The notes beneath the pieces are model-generated. The model did not search any database. It had not been told where the DNA came from and saw only the letters and a list, made by a program, of their open reading frames with translations. The translations under genes were made by a program, and so were the position numbers. 64,000 nucleotides of DNA from Gordonia liuliyuniae (lineage in GTDB: Bacteria > Actinomycetota > Actinomycetes > Mycobacteriales > Mycobacteriaceae), in contig NZ_JAKKOT010000002.1 of assembly GCF_021739025.1 (NCBI RefSeq), forward strand, positions 767,719 through 831,718. The letters run 5' to 3'. Shown here one piece after another: positions 36,104 through 45,195 of this stretch; position 1 is the first letter of the stretch; the number at the start of each line of letters is the position of its first letter.

Positions 36104-37171
36104 ATGACGACGATGAACTATGCGCCGACCCGCCCCGGTCTCGGCAGGCCGCTGGTTGCCGCCCGAGAATCCGCTGATGACGTCGGCATCCAGCTCACCC
36201 CCCAACTGGTTGCGGCGTGGGAGTCGCGACTCGGTGTGGACCGGGCGCGCCTCGCCCGTCCGTCCCGCTTCCTCGGTGCGACGGGGGTGCAGGAGTGGCA
36301 GGGCGGCGTCGACATCGTTCCTCGCGATCCTGACCGGTTCCGCGCGGTCCGGTTCGACCGTGAGCTGTCGATGACCGCGACGTTCTGCGCACTGCACTCG
36401 CCCGCCCGGGTCGCGCGGACGGCAGAACGCATCCAGGCCGATCCCCACGAATTGCTGCTGGTCACGGTCACCTCTATGCGTGGTCGGACCGTCCTGCGCC
36501 AGGACGGACGGGAGCACGAGTACTCGGCGGGCGACCTGGTGTTCGTCTCGACGGCGAGCCCCTTCATTCAGAGTGCCGCAGGCGTCACCGACCCGTCCGG
36601 CCTGGTGATCCCGCTCGCCGTGCTCGGCAAGCATCGGCCGCTCGCCGAACAGCCGCGTCGGCCGATCAACAAGCGGACCCTGCTCTCGCGGGCCGCCGCC
36701 GGATTCGTTCGGCGGTTCGCCGCCGACACTGCGGCCGCCGATGTCCCCGCGCCGTCGGCCGACGCCGAGCTCGCGGCCGTCGACCTCATCACCGCGGCTT
36801 TGGCCGAGCTCGCGTCCATCGACGGGTACCGGTTGCAGGACGATGCGCTGTTCAACCATCAGTCGGCGATCGACTTGATCGCGCGACGACATCGCGACCC
36901 GGACTTCACGCCGGACAGCATCGCCGCCGAACTCCATCTGTCGCGGCGTCAGCTGTATCGCATCTTCGAGAACACCGACCAGTCGCTGGCGACGCGCATC
37001 GCGGACGCACGGGTCGAGACCGCGCGCGAGATGCTCGTCGCCAACCCGTGGCTGCCGGTCGGCAACATCTCAGCGGCGTCCGGGTTCGGCTCGGTCGCGA
37101 CCTTCCGCAACCGGTTCAAGGCGCGTTACGGCATCGGCCCCGTCGAGTACCGCCAGAGCATCGCGCGCTGA
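36104..37171 (+). CDS. AraC-family regulator
   Basis: 355 residues. The N-terminal half (about 40-200) is an AraC-binding-2-type cupin sensing domain; the C-terminal 100 residues hold two helix-turn-helix motifs: DFTPDSIAAELHLSRRQLYRIFENTDQSLATRIADARVETAREML and WLPVGNISAASGFGSVATFRNRFKARYGIGPVEYR. GAGGTC precedes the ATG. A TTGTCA-17-TACGGC promoter-like pair lies at 36014-36042. It points toward the catabolic operon at 37.4 kb but is separated from it by 223 bases, so control of that operon is possible but unproven. Confidence 0.92.
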   Translation: MTTMNYAPTRPGLGRPLVAARESADDVGIQLTPQLVAAWESRLGVDRARLARPSRFLGATGVQEWQGGVDIVPRDPDRFRAVRFDRELSMTATFCALHSPARVARTAERIQADPHELLLVTVTSMRGRTVLRQDGREHEYSAGDLVFVSTASPFIQSAAGVTDPSGLVIPLAVLGKHRPLAEQPRRPINKRTLLSRAAAGFVRRFAADTAAADVPAPSADAELAAVDLITAALAELASIDGYRLQDDALFNHQSAIDLIARRHRDPDFTPDSIAAELHLSRRQLYRIFENTDQSLATRIADARVETAREMLVANPWLPVGNISAASGFGSVATFRNRFKARYGIGPVEYRQSIAR

Positions 37172-37227
37172 CGCCGTCGACGGTGTGACTCGTCGACCGG
37201 CGAGTCCACTGGTGACGGGTCTGGCTG

Positions 37228-37256
37228 TTGACGGGGGTCACACCCTGGGGCATAGT
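37228..37256 (+). promoter_or_regulatory. Sigma-70-like promoter of the SDR-MaoC-kinase-ACAD operon
   Basis: TTGACG (37228-37233) and CATAGT (37251-37256) are separated by exactly 17 bases. Transcription would begin near 37263, 132 bases before the first gene, leaving a 5' leader that begins with the palindrome at 37271. Confidence 0.6.
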
Positions 37257-37270
37257 GGGCCGTGGAAAAA

Positions 37271-37284
37271 TAAGCGATCGCTTA
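37271..37284. promoter_or_regulatory. Perfect 14-bp palindrome, probable TetR-type operator
   Basis: TAAGCGATCGCTTA is a perfect palindrome just downstream of the predicted start site. Position and size fit a TetR-family repressor that blocks transcription. No TetR gene is adjacent, so the regulator would act in trans. Confidence 0.6.
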
Positions 37285-37394
37285 CTCGGTCTTCGGGATG
37301 CACTCGTGCTCTCCGCTCGCGGCGAATCGCTGCGAGCGGCGGGTCGACGCGTGGATCATGTGATCGTCGGCAACCAGTTCCATAGGGAGTGTTC

Positions 37395-38150
37395 ATGACC
37401 ACGCAGCGCACAGCCATCGTCACCGGAGCGGCTCGCGGAATCGGTGCGGAAGTCGCGCGCCGTCTCGCGTCCGACGGACACGCCGTCGCCGTCCTCGACC
37501 TCGACGAATCCGCCTGCCAGAGTGTCGTCGACGAGATCGTCGGGGCGGGCGGCAGAGCACTCGCCGTCGGCGCGGACGTCTCCGACGAGGTCGCCGTCGA
37601 AGCAGCGGTCAGCCGTGTCGCAGCCGAACTGGGCGCACCGACGATCCTCGTCAACAATGCGGGCATCATCCGCGACAACCTCCTGTTCAAGATGACCGTC
37701 TCCGACTGGGACGCAGTGATGGGCGTCCACCTGCGCGGCGCGTTCCTGATGGCGCGCGAGGTGCAGAACTACCAGACGAAGGAAGGCTGGGGACGCATCG
37801 TCAACCTGTCGTCGACGTCGGCGCTCGGCAACCGCGGTCAGGCCAACTACTCCGCGGCCAAGGCTGGCATGCAGGGCTTCACCAAGACGCTCGCCCTGGA
37901 ACTCGGACGGTTCGGGGTCACCGCGAACGCGATCGCCCCGGGCTTCATCGCCACCGACATGACGGCGGCGACGGCCGAGCGCATCGGCGTCCCGTTCGAC
38001 GACTTCAAGTCCGCGATGGCCAAGGAGATCCCCGTGCAGCGCGTCGGCGAGCCCGCAGACATCGCGCACGCCGTCAGCTTCTACGCGAGCGAAGGCGCAG
38101 GCTTCGTCTCCGGACAGGTGCTGTACGTCGCGGGCGGACCCAAGGACTGA
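37395..38150 (+). CDS. SDR oxidoreductase (FabG-like)
   Basis: 251-residue short-chain dehydrogenase. NAD(P) loop TGAARGIGAEVA; NNAG motif LVNNAGIIRDN; catalytic Ser in NLSSTSAL and Tyr-x3-Lys in NYSAAKAGMQGFTKTLALE; C-terminal PGFIATDMT and GFVSGQVLYVAGG. It probably reduces or oxidises a beta-keto/hydroxyacyl-CoA in the pathway of the downstream genes. GGGAG lies 6 bases before ATG 37395; an upstream ATG at 37389 is less well placed. A 17-base perfect tandem duplication covers its stop codon. Confidence 0.93.
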   Translation: MTTQRTAIVTGAARGIGAEVARRLASDGHAVAVLDLDESACQSVVDEIVGAGGRALAVGADVSDEVAVEAAVSRVAAELGAPTILVNNAGIIRDNLLFKMTVSDWDAVMGVHLRGAFLMAREVQNYQTKEGWGRIVNLSSTSALGNRGQANYSAAKAGMQGFTKTLALELGRFGVTANAIAPGFIATDMTAATAERIGVPFDDFKSAMAKEIPVQRVGEPADIAHAVSFYASEGAGFVSGQVLYVAGGPKD

Positions 38151-38172
38151 AAACCCCCAAGGACTGAAAACC
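38139..38172 (+). repeat. 17-bp tandem duplication over the SDR stop codon
   Basis: CCCAAGGACTGAAAACC occurs at 38139-38155 and 38156-38172 without a gap. The first copy contains the last two sense codons and the TGA of the SDR gene. It looks like a recent slippage duplication with no coding effect. Confidence 0.8.
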
Positions 38173-38214
38173 GGCGACCGCGCCTGCCACCGCGTGATCG
38201 CAGAGGGAGAGACG

Positions 38215-38667
38215 ATGAAGATCCTCAACGGCCGAGCCGAACTCGAAGCAGCGGTCGGCACCCACCTCGGGTGCTCCGACTGGCTGCAGATCGACCAGGA
38301 ACGCATCGATCGCTTCGCGGAGGCGACCGGCGACCACCAGTGGATTCACGTCGATCCGGAGCGGGCCTCCACTGGACCGTTCGGATCGACCGTCGCGCAC
38401 GGATACCTGACGCTGTCGCTCATCCCGATGCTGGTGGGGCAGGTCTACCAGGTCGCCGGGACGACGATGGGCGTCAACTACGGCAGCAACAAGGTGCGGT
38501 TCCCGTCGCCGGTGCCTGTCGGTTCGCGCGTGCGCGCAGGCGTCGAACTCGTGTCGGTGACCGAGACAGGAGCGGGGTTGCAGGTAGTGAATCGGGTGAC
38601 CGTCGAACGCGAAGGCTCCGACAAACCCGTCTGCGTCGCCGAGACCGTGTCCGTGATGGCGTTCTGA
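38215..38667 (+). CDS. MaoC-like hydratase/dehydratase
   Basis: 150-residue hot-dog-fold protein of the R-specific enoyl-CoA hydratase (MaoC) type, which adds water across 2-enoyl-CoA. The catalytic Asp-His pair is in FAEATGDHQWIHVDPERA, and FGSTVAHGYLTLSLIP is the family signature. GAGGGAGAG lies just upstream of ATG 38215; the frame begins at 38194 but without a better site. The stop overlaps the kinase gene start (TGATG). It belongs to the same operon as the SDR, kinase and dehydrogenase. Confidence 0.92.
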   Translation: MKILNGRAELEAAVGTHLGCSDWLQIDQERIDRFAEATGDHQWIHVDPERASTGPFGSTVAHGYLTLSLIPMLVGQVYQVAGTTMGVNYGSNKVRFPSPVPVGSRVRAGVELVSVTETGAGLQVVNRVTVEREGSDKPVCVAETVSVMAF

Positions 38668-39683
38668 TGGCGCAGAAGCACCCCGGCCTCGACCTTGCCG
38701 TCCTCGGCGACTGGCTGCCGCGACACGTGGACGGCGCCGGTTCGGACCTGGCGGCGACGCTGATCGCAGGCGGCAAGTCGAATCTGACGTACCGCATCAC
38801 CGACGGTTCGTCGTCGTGGATCCTGCGTCGGCCGCCGGTCGGCCACCTGTTGGCGACCGCGCACGACATGGGACGCGAGTTCCGGATGATGTCGGCGCTG
38901 GCGCCGACCGCGGTGCCCGTGCCGACCATGTACGCGATGTGCGAGGACACCGAGGTGCTCGGCGCACCGTTCTACGTGATGTCCGAGGTCGACGGGGTGC
39001 CGTACCGGTCGAAGAGCGAGCTCGGCGCTCTCGGGCCGGAGCGGACACGCACAATCGCCGAACGGCTCGTCGACACCCTCGTCGACCTGCATCGCGTCGA
39101 CCCCGCAGAAGTCGGCTTGGCAGACGCCGGACGTCCCGAAGGGTTCCTCGGCCGTCAGGTGGAACGCTGGCGCAAACAGTTCGCGGCCGCACACACGCGG
39201 GACCTCCCGTCGATGGAGACGCTGTACACGATGCTGTCCGAGCGGGTCCCCGCCGACAGCGCGCCCGGGATCGTGCACGGGGACTACCGCCTGGACAACG
39301 TTCTCGTGACCCCGCAGGACGAGATGGGGGCCGTCGTCGACTGGGAGCTGTCGACGATCGGCGACTCGCTCACCGACCTGGCGCTCATGCTCATCTACGG
39401 GCGTCTCGCGCAGGTCACGCCGGGTGCGGTCACCGACGCCACGGAAGCGGCGGGGTACCTCACCGAGCAGGAGATCATCGAGCGGTATGCGGCGGGCAGC
39501 GACCGCGATCTCAGCGATCTCGGCTTCTACATCGCTCTCGGTTGCTTCAAGCTGGCGGGCATCGTCGAGGGCATCCACTACAGATTCGTGAACGGGCAGA
39601 CCGTCGGAGACGGCTTCGCGCAGCTCGGCGACGGAGTGTTCGGACTATTGGACGCGGGCATCGCCGCGTTGAAGGAGAACTGA
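38667..39683 (+). CDS. APH-type phosphotransferase (ACAD10/LvaA-like acyl-CoA kinase)
   Basis: 338 residues with an aminoglycoside-phosphotransferase/choline-kinase fold. [13 protein letters not shown] is the nucleotide loop, with the invariant Lys later in WILRRPP context less clear. The Brenner motif is [14 protein letters not shown], and the metal Asp is in [14 protein letters not shown]-like proteins beside an acyl-CoA dehydrogenase occur fused in human ACAD10/11 and as LvaA-LvaC in Pseudomonas, where the kinase phosphorylates 4-hydroxyacyl-CoA and the dehydrogenase removes phosphate. The same gene pair here, one base apart, suggests that chemistry. The older label FadE36-like is common for this family. 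Confidence 0.85.
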   Translation: MAQKHPGLDLAVLGDWLPRHVDGAGSDLAATLIAGGKSNLTYRITDGSSSWILRRPPVGHLLATAHDMGREFRMMSALAPTAVPVPTMYAMCEDTEVLGAPFYVMSEVDGVPYRSKSELGALGPERTRTIAERLVDTLVDLHRVDPAEVGLADAGRPEGFLGRQVERWRKQFAAAHTRDLPSMETLYTMLSERVPADSAPGIVHGDYRLDNVLVTPQDEMGAVVDWELSTIGDSLTDLALMLIYGRLAQVTPGAVTDATEAAGYLTEQEIIERYAAGSDRDLSDLGFYIALGCFKLAGIVEGIHYRFVNGQTVGDGFAQLGDGVFGLLDAGIAALKEN

Positions 39684-39684
39684 G

Positions 39685-40905
39685 ATGGATTTCGGATTCG
39701 ACGAGAAGACTCGCGAACTGGTCGACGGCGTAAACGCCTTCATGGACAGTCACGTCTACCCGGCCGAGAAAGTGTTCGTTGACCAGCTGGCCGCGCTGGA
39801 GGACAAGTGGGCGTGGGACAGCGTTCCGATCCTGACCGAGTTGCGCGCGCAAGCGCGGTCGCGCGGGTTCTGGAACCTCTTCCTGCCCGGCGAGAACGGT
39901 GCCGGTCTGACCAATCTGCAGTACGCGCCGCTCGCCGAGATCACCGGCCGAAGCTCTCAACTGGCGCCCGCCGTCTTCAACTGCGCGGCGCCCGACACCG
40001 GCAACATGGAGGTCCTCAACGAGTTCGGCACGTCGGCGCAGCAGGCCGAGTGGTTGCAGCCGTTGCTCGACGGGACCATCCGGTCGGCGTTCGCGATGAC
40101 CGAACCCGACGTCGCGAGTTCGGACGCCACCAACATCGAACTGTCCATCCGACGCGACGGCGACGACTACGTCATCAACGGCCGCAAGTGGTGGATCACC
40201 GGGGCGATGAACCCCAACGCGAAGATCTTCATCGTGATGGGCAAGACCGACCCGGAGGCTCCGCGGCACCGACAGCAGTCGCAGGTCCTCGTCCCGCGCG
40301 ACACCCCCGGCCTCGAGATCATCCGCGGCATGGAGGTGTTCGGGTACGACGACCACAGTCACGGCGGCCACGCCGAGATGAGGTTTACCGACGTCCGCGT
40401 GCCGGTCACCAACGTGATCGCCGACGAGGGCGCAGGTTTCGCCATCGCGCAGGCCCGTCTCGGGCCGGGCCGCATCCATCACTGCATGCGTGCGATCGGT
40501 CTGGCCGAGCGTGCGATCGAGTTGATGTGCGACCGCGCGGCTGGACGTGTCGCCTTCGGCCGACCGCTCGCCGACCAAGGCGTCATCCGCGACTGGATCG
40601 CCGAGTCGCGGGTGCGCATCGAACAGCTGCGCCTGCTGGTCCTCAAGACGGCTTGGCTGATGGACACCGTCGGCAACAAGGGTGCGCACAGCGAGATCCA
40701 GGCGATCAAGATCGTCACCCCGAAGACCGTCCAGTGGATCCTCGACAAGGCGATCCAGGTGCACGGTGCGGGAGGTCTCTCCCAGGACTTCCCGCTCGCC
40801 GAGGCCTACGCGGGCATCCGCACCCTCCGCTTCGCCGACGGTCCCGACGAAGTCCACAAGAATTCACTCGCCAAAGCCGAGCTTCGGAAACGCGCCGACC
40901 GCTAG
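39685..40905 (+). CDS. Acyl-CoA dehydrogenase (ACAD11/LvaC-like)
   Basis: 406-residue FAD enzyme. [17 protein letters not shown] and [22 protein letters not shown] are the FAD-binding motifs. [17 protein letters not shown] and [36 protein letters not shown] fit the large ACAD10/11 group. The base Glu of ordinary straight-chain dehydrogenases is not obvious at the C-terminus (ADGPDEVH). Directly follows the kinase with one base between. Probably acts on the phosphorylated acyl-CoA product of that kinase. Confidence 0.88.
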   Translation: MDFGFDEKTRELVDGVNAFMDSHVYPAEKVFVDQLAALEDKWAWDSVPILTELRAQARSRGFWNLFLPGENGAGLTNLQYAPLAEITGRSSQLAPAVFNCAAPDTGNMEVLNEFGTSAQQAEWLQPLLDGTIRSAFAMTEPDVASSDATNIELSIRRDGDDYVINGRKWWITGAMNPNAKIFIVMGKTDPEAPRHRQQSQVLVPRDTPGLEIIRGMEVFGYDDHSHGGHAEMRFTDVRVPVTNVIADEGAGFAIAQARLGPGRIHHCMRAIGLAERAIELMCDRAAGRVAFGRPLADQGVIRDWIAESRVRIEQLRLLVLKTAWLMDTVGNKGAHSEIQAIKIVTPKTVQWILDKAIQVHGAGGLSQDFPLAEAYAGIRTLRFADGPDEVHKNSLAKAELRKRADR

Positions 40906-41020
40906 TGTGGCGCCGCCGTAGGGGGCCTGGATGATCGATACTCGGTAACGTGCCGATTGTGAGAAATACTGTGCCAGGGAATCGGGATTCATGCACTCGT
41001 TAACTTATCGGTGGTAAAAG

Positions 41021-41046
41021 AATTGTAGTTCGAACGATCTACAATT
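41021..41046. promoter_or_regulatory. 26-bp inverted repeat upstream of amidohydrolase
   Basis: AATTGTAG (41021-41028) and CTACAATT (41039-41046) are perfect 8-base arms around 10 bases that themselves contain TTCGAA. The surrounding 200 bases are the most AT-rich intergenic DNA in the window. Size and symmetry fit a GntR- or TetR-type dimer. No regulator gene is adjacent. Confidence 0.55.
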
Positions 41047-41160
41047 GGTTATCTGGATGGGCATCTGCGGCTCGTGGATCGCGCGAATGTGCCGGTCAGG
41101 GCTTTACGTGATCGCATTGATTTGAGTATTTTTACGAACTCTTTGTCTATGCTTCTGCGT

Positions 41161-42435
41161 ATGGATACGCCTCCCGGACGGTCCCGGACCGTCATTCGAA
41201 ACTGCAACCTGTTCAACGGGATCGACGATCGAAAAGTAGTCGGAGCGGATGTCGTATTCTCCGGTACGACCATCTCCGCCGTGTCGACCTCGCCGGTGGC
41301 GCAACAGGCTGGTGACACTGTCATCGACGCCGGTGGACGTTTTCTTATGCCCGGCATGAGCGATGCTCACGTCCATCTGATGGGAAACGCCAACAGCTAT
41401 ATGGACTTCATCATGGGGCCGACGGGCGGGCTCTATGTCAATACGCTAGCCGAGGCGAAATCCATGCTGCACCGTGGATTCACCACGGTGCGAGACATGG
41501 GCGGCGACCTCGCCGCAGTGAAGACGGCGATCGATCGTGGTCAGTTCGAAGGCCCCCGCATCTTCCCGAGTCAAGCGATGATCTCGCAGACGTCCGGTCA
41601 CGCCGACTTCGCGTTCGTGTACCAGACCCCGCAGGCGTTCGGTGGAGGTCCGAGTCGGACGGAGGAGATCGGATTCACGCGTGTCGCAGACGGCGCCGCG
41701 AAGGTGTTGACGGCGGTGCGCGAACAACTGCGCAAGGGCGCGACCCAGATCAAGTTGACTGTCGGCGGCGGTGCCGCGTCGATGTACGACCCGTTGAACA
41801 CGCTCCAGTACACGACCGACGAGATCCGAGCCGCCGTCGAAGCGGCCGCCGATTACGGCACGTACGTAGCGACACACGTCTACACGGTGGAGGGGATCCG
41901 TCGGGCGATCGATGCGGGTGTACGGTCCATCGAGCACGGCCACCTCGCCGACGAGGACACCGTCGCGCTGATCGCCGAGAAGGACATCTGGCTGTCGATG
42001 CAGCCGTTCGCCGAGCACGACCACTCGTACCCGGATCCGGGGCGAGCGGCGAAGAACGTGCAGATCTGCAACGGCACAGACGCGGTATACGGCTGGGCGC
42101 GCAAGCACGGAGTGAAGACGGCATGGGGCACCGACCTCCTGTTGGAGCCCGCGTCGGCGCCGAAGCAGAGTGAGATGGCCGCACGACTCGGCGAGTTTTA
42201 CACCAACGTCGACGCCCTCAAGATGCTGACCTCGGGCAATGCCGAGCTGTTCGGAATGGCCGGCCCGCGCAACCCGTACGCGGCGCATCAACTGGGCACG
42301 ATCGCTGAGGGCGCGTGGGCCGACATGCTGCTCTTCGACGGCGACCCGATCGCCGACCTGTCGATCATCGGCAGACCGGACGAGCAACTCAAGGTGATCG
42401 TCAAGAACGGCGTCGTCGTCAAGAACGACTTGTAG
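41161..42435 (+). CDS. Metal-dependent amidohydrolase
   Basis: About 425 residues, imidazolonepropionase/prolidase-like branch of the amidohydrolase superfamily. Metal ligands: SDAHVHLMG (HxH), IKLTVGGG (bridging Lys), ATHVYT and IEHGHLAD (two His), WGTDLLLEP (Asp). The N-terminal and C-terminal strands (FNGIDDRKVV and GAWADMLLFDGDP) form the usual small beta domain. I chose ATG 41161, close to TATGCT and probably leaderless; the frame is open to 41074. No signal peptide. Seven bases separate it from the ABC gene downstream. Substrate unknown; related enzymes cleave N-acyl or dipeptide bonds or mycotoxins. Confidence 0.9.
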   Translation: MDTPPGRSRTVIRNCNLFNGIDDRKVVGADVVFSGTTISAVSTSPVAQQAGDTVIDAGGRFLMPGMSDAHVHLMGNANSYMDFIMGPTGGLYVNTLAEAKSMLHRGFTTVRDMGGDLAAVKTAIDRGQFEGPRIFPSQAMISQTSGHADFAFVYQTPQAFGGGPSRTEEIGFTRVADGAAKVLTAVREQLRKGATQIKLTVGGGAASMYDPLNTLQYTTDEIRAAVEAAADYGTYVATHVYTVEGIRRAIDAGVRSIEHGHLADEDTVALIAEKDIWLSMQPFAEHDHSYPDPGRAAKNVQICNGTDAVYGWARKHGVKTAWGTDLLLEPASAPKQSEMAARLGEFYTNVDALKMLTSGNAELFGMAGPRNPYAAHQLGTIAEGAWADMLLFDGDPIADLSIIGRPDEQLKVIVKNGVVVKNDL

Positions 42436-42442
42436 AACAACG

Positions 42443-43243
42443 ATGACAGAACAATTCCCCGCCGGCTCGTACCCCGACACGGCGCCCACTGAATACACAG
42501 CCGGACCCGAATACACAGGCGGACCCGAATACACAGGCGGACCCGAGGACGTCCTGCTCGACGCGCACGGTATCGGCGTCCGAGCATCATGGGGCAAGAT
42601 CTACGGCCCGGTGGACCTGCGTGTCCGCCGAGGCGGACTCACTGTTCTCGTCGGCGCCGGTGGGCGCGGCCGCACGGCGCTGCTGCTCACGCTCGCCGGC
42701 CGAATGAAGCCGACGTCGGGGGTCCTCGAATCATTCGGACAGCGCAACAACGCGCATGGTCTGTTCGCGAGGGCAGCACTCGGGTTCGTCGACGAGGTGG
42801 ACGGCATCGAACAGACGATCCGGGTCCATGACGTCCTCACCGAACAGCTTCGATGGACGGCGCGCTGGTACAAGTTCGTCGGACAGTCGACACAGGACGA
42901 CCTCGAACGACTGTGCCGCCCGACCTTCGGCCCGCTGACACTGCCGTCGCTCGACGCCTACGTCGAAGAGCTCCCGCAGCTCACGGCGGCACTCTTCCGT
43001 ATCGCGATGGCGAACATCCGTCATCCCGAACTCCTGGTGGTTGGGGGCGTCGACAAACTGTCGAGCGACGGCAGTAGCCGGCTGCTGCTGGAACGCCTCG
43101 TCGCGCTCGGACACGAACAGACCGTCATCACCGCGGACGTCAACGGTGTGCGCCCTCAGCCGGGCATTCGTGACGTCCTCGATGTACCCAACCTGACCGA
43201 CGACGAGTTTGTCCGTCTCGAACGTGAGGACCAGATCCGATGA
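42443..43243 (+). CDS. Degenerate ABC-type ATPase paired with YhgE/Pip protein
   Basis: 266 residues. The N-terminal 36 are disordered with repeats EYTGGPEYTGGPE. The rest follows the ABC nucleotide-binding fold, but key residues are lost: the Walker A is GAGGRGRT (71-78) with Arg77 in place of Lys, the signature LSGGQ is replaced near 174-182 (VEELPQLTA), and the Walker B region LLVVGGVDKL lacks the DE pair. So ATP hydrolysis is unlikely. Its TGA overlaps the YhgE gene start (ATGA), which indicates a stoichiometric partnership. It may act as a structural or regulatory subunit. Confidence 0.75.
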   Translation: MTEQFPAGSYPDTAPTEYTAGPEYTGGPEYTGGPEDVLLDAHGIGVRASWGKIYGPVDLRVRRGGLTVLVGAGGRGRTALLLTLAGRMKPTSGVLESFGQRNNAHGLFARAALGFVDEVDGIEQTIRVHDVLTEQLRWTARWYKFVGQSTQDDLERLCRPTFGPLTLPSLDAYVEELPQLTAALFRIAMANIRHPELLVVGGVDKLSSDGSSRLLLERLVALGHEQTVITADVNGVRPQPGIRDVLDVPNLTDDEFVRLEREDQIR

Positions 43244-45120
43244 AGATGCTCGCCGCATTCTCCCCAGGCAGCGACTTCAAGCGGTACTACCGCGGTCGGA
43301 TGCCGCGCCTGGCACTGGCCGTCATCATCCTGATGCCGCTCATGTACGGCGCCCTCTACCTCTGGGCGTTCTGGAACCCGTTCAACGAAGTCGACAAGAT
43401 GCCGATCGCCCTGGTCAACATGGACGCCGGTGCCACCCTCGAGGGCAAACCGCTCGCCGCAGGCGAGCAAGTGGTGCAGGGGCTCGTCGAATCCAAGCAG
43501 CTCGACTTGCACGTGGTCTCCGAGTCGGAGGCCGCCGACGGTGTCGCCCACGGCAAGTACTACTTCTCGATCACGTTGCCGAAGGACTTCAGCGAAGCGG
43601 TCGTGTCGCCGACCACCGGGAACGCCCGATCGGCTCCCCTGATCTTCACCTACGACGACGCGAACAACTACCTCGCATCGGTTCTCGGCGGAGACGCCGC
43701 ACAGCAAGTCGTCGCGCAGGTCTCGTCGCAGGTCGGCACCCAGACGTTCGACATCGCGTTCAAAGAGGTCGGCAGCATGCTGCCGCAGGTGACGAAGGCC
43801 GTCGACGGGGCGAATGAACTCGCGACCGGGCTGGACACGGCGAACTCCGGCGCGCACGAACTGTCCGGCGCACTCGACGAGTTGTCGGGCGTGGTCACGA
43901 AGGTGACCGATCCGCTCCTGGCGGCCACCAGCGCCTCGGGCGGTCTCAGCCCCGCCGAAGTGAAGGCCGCCGCCGTCCGCGTCGGTGAGGGTGCGACGGC
44001 GATCAACGAGATCGTGGGTGGAGCTGCCACGACGCAGTCACGCGGGTACACCGCGCTCGACAGCGCGATCACCGGCATGGCGAGCAGCCCGGATCCCGCG
44101 ATGCGCGCGCTCGCCCGATCGTTGACCCCTGCGCGAGACGCGCTGGCCAACCGGGGGCTCGGCCCGGACGCGAACAATACTGCGACCGCGCTGCTCCACG
44201 ACTCTCAGATGCTGTCGGCGGCGATGACCACGCCGGGCAGCCAGGTGCACTCGCTCCTGGCGCTCGCCGAGACCGGCGGTCTGCACTCCGACATCGAGAA
44301 GGCGCGCGGCGACGCAACCGAGTTGAGCTCGGGCGCCGACCAGCTCGCGGCCGGAACCACCAAACTCGCGGCTGGTGCGCACGAGTTGGCCGGCGGCCTC
44401 GACGAAGCGAGCAAAGCCATCCCGCACTGGAACAAGAAGCAGCAGGACGCACTGGCGAAGACGCTGTCACAACCGGTGGTGCTGTCCGAGAAGTATGAGA
44501 ACGAGGCCGGTACGTTCGGCACCGGTTTCGCGCCGTTCTTCTTCTCGCTCGCGTTGTTCGTCGGCGGAATCATCGCGTGGATGCTGTTCACTCCACTGCA
44601 GTCCAGGCCGATCGCCCAGGGCCTGAACTCGGTACGGGCGGTGTTGGCGTCGTACGCGCCGACTTTCGGAGTCGGCGTGCTGCAAGCGGCGATCCTCTTC
44701 GCCGTCACTGTGCTCGCGGTGGGGCTGCGACCCGCGCACGTGATCGGGACGTTCTTGTTCATGCTGCTGGTGGTCGCGGCGTTCCTATCACTGATACAGA
44801 TGTTCAACGCGCTGTTCGGGCCGGCCGTCGGACGCGTCGTGACACTGGCGTTCCTGATGATCCAATTGACGTCGGCCGGCGGCATCTATCCGGTCGAGAC
44901 GACGACGAAACCGTTCCAGTACATCCACTGGATAGACCCGATGACGTACACGGTCAACGGGCTGAGACAAATGATCATGGGCGGGGTGGACTACCGCTTC
45001 TGGGTGGCGTTCGCAGTGCTGAGCGGCCTCACCGTCGTGTTCCTGTCGATCTCCGTCCTAGCGGCCAGACGGAACAGGCAGTACACCATGGACCGGCTCT
45101 ATCCACCGGTCGAAGTGTGA
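43240..45120 (+). CDS. YhgE/Pip-family membrane protein
   Basis: 626 residues. One N-terminal helix (LALAVIILMPLMYGALYLWAFW) precedes an extracytoplasmic domain with the Pip signature FNEVDKMPIALVNMDAG, then YYFSITLPKDFSEAVVSP. A central Ala/Leu/Gly-rich helical region (about 190-400, ANELATGLDTANSGAHELSGALDELSG, SSGADQLAAGTTKLAAGAHELAGGL) resembles X-x-L heptad repeats of ABC-2/MmpL-like proteins. Five C-terminal helices (about 425-610) form an ABC-2-type permease. Relatives act in type VII or phage-infection functions in Firmicutes; here it is coupled to a degenerate ATPase and followed by gadB. Confidence 0.88.
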   Translation: MKMLAAFSPGSDFKRYYRGRMPRLALAVIILMPLMYGALYLWAFWNPFNEVDKMPIALVNMDAGATLEGKPLAAGEQVVQGLVESKQLDLHVVSESEAADGVAHGKYYFSITLPKDFSEAVVSPTTGNARSAPLIFTYDDANNYLASVLGGDAAQQVVAQVSSQVGTQTFDIAFKEVGSMLPQVTKAVDGANELATGLDTANSGAHELSGALDELSGVVTKVTDPLLAATSASGGLSPAEVKAAAVRVGEGATAINEIVGGAATTQSRGYTALDSAITGMASSPDPAMRALARSLTPARDALANRGLGPDANNTATALLHDSQMLSAAMTTPGSQVHSLLALAETGGLHSDIEKARGDATELSSGADQLAAGTTKLAAGAHELAGGLDEASKAIPHWNKKQQDALAKTLSQPVVLSEKYENEAGTFGTGFAPFFFSLALFVGGIIAWMLFTPLQSRPIAQGLNSVRAVLASYAPTFGVGVLQAAILFAVTVLAVGLRPAHVIGTFLFMLLVVAAFLSLIQMFNALFGPAVGRVVTLAFLMIQLTSAGGIYPVETTTKPFQYIHWIDPMTYTVNGLRQMIMGGVDYRFWVAFAVLSGLTVVFLSISVLAARRNRQYTMDRLYPPVEV

Positions 45121-45195
45121 TCCGCAGACACCACGCCGACCTCGTCCTGTTCGGCGGACTTCGCTCACAACCGCTCGAGAAATAGGAGACAACAC

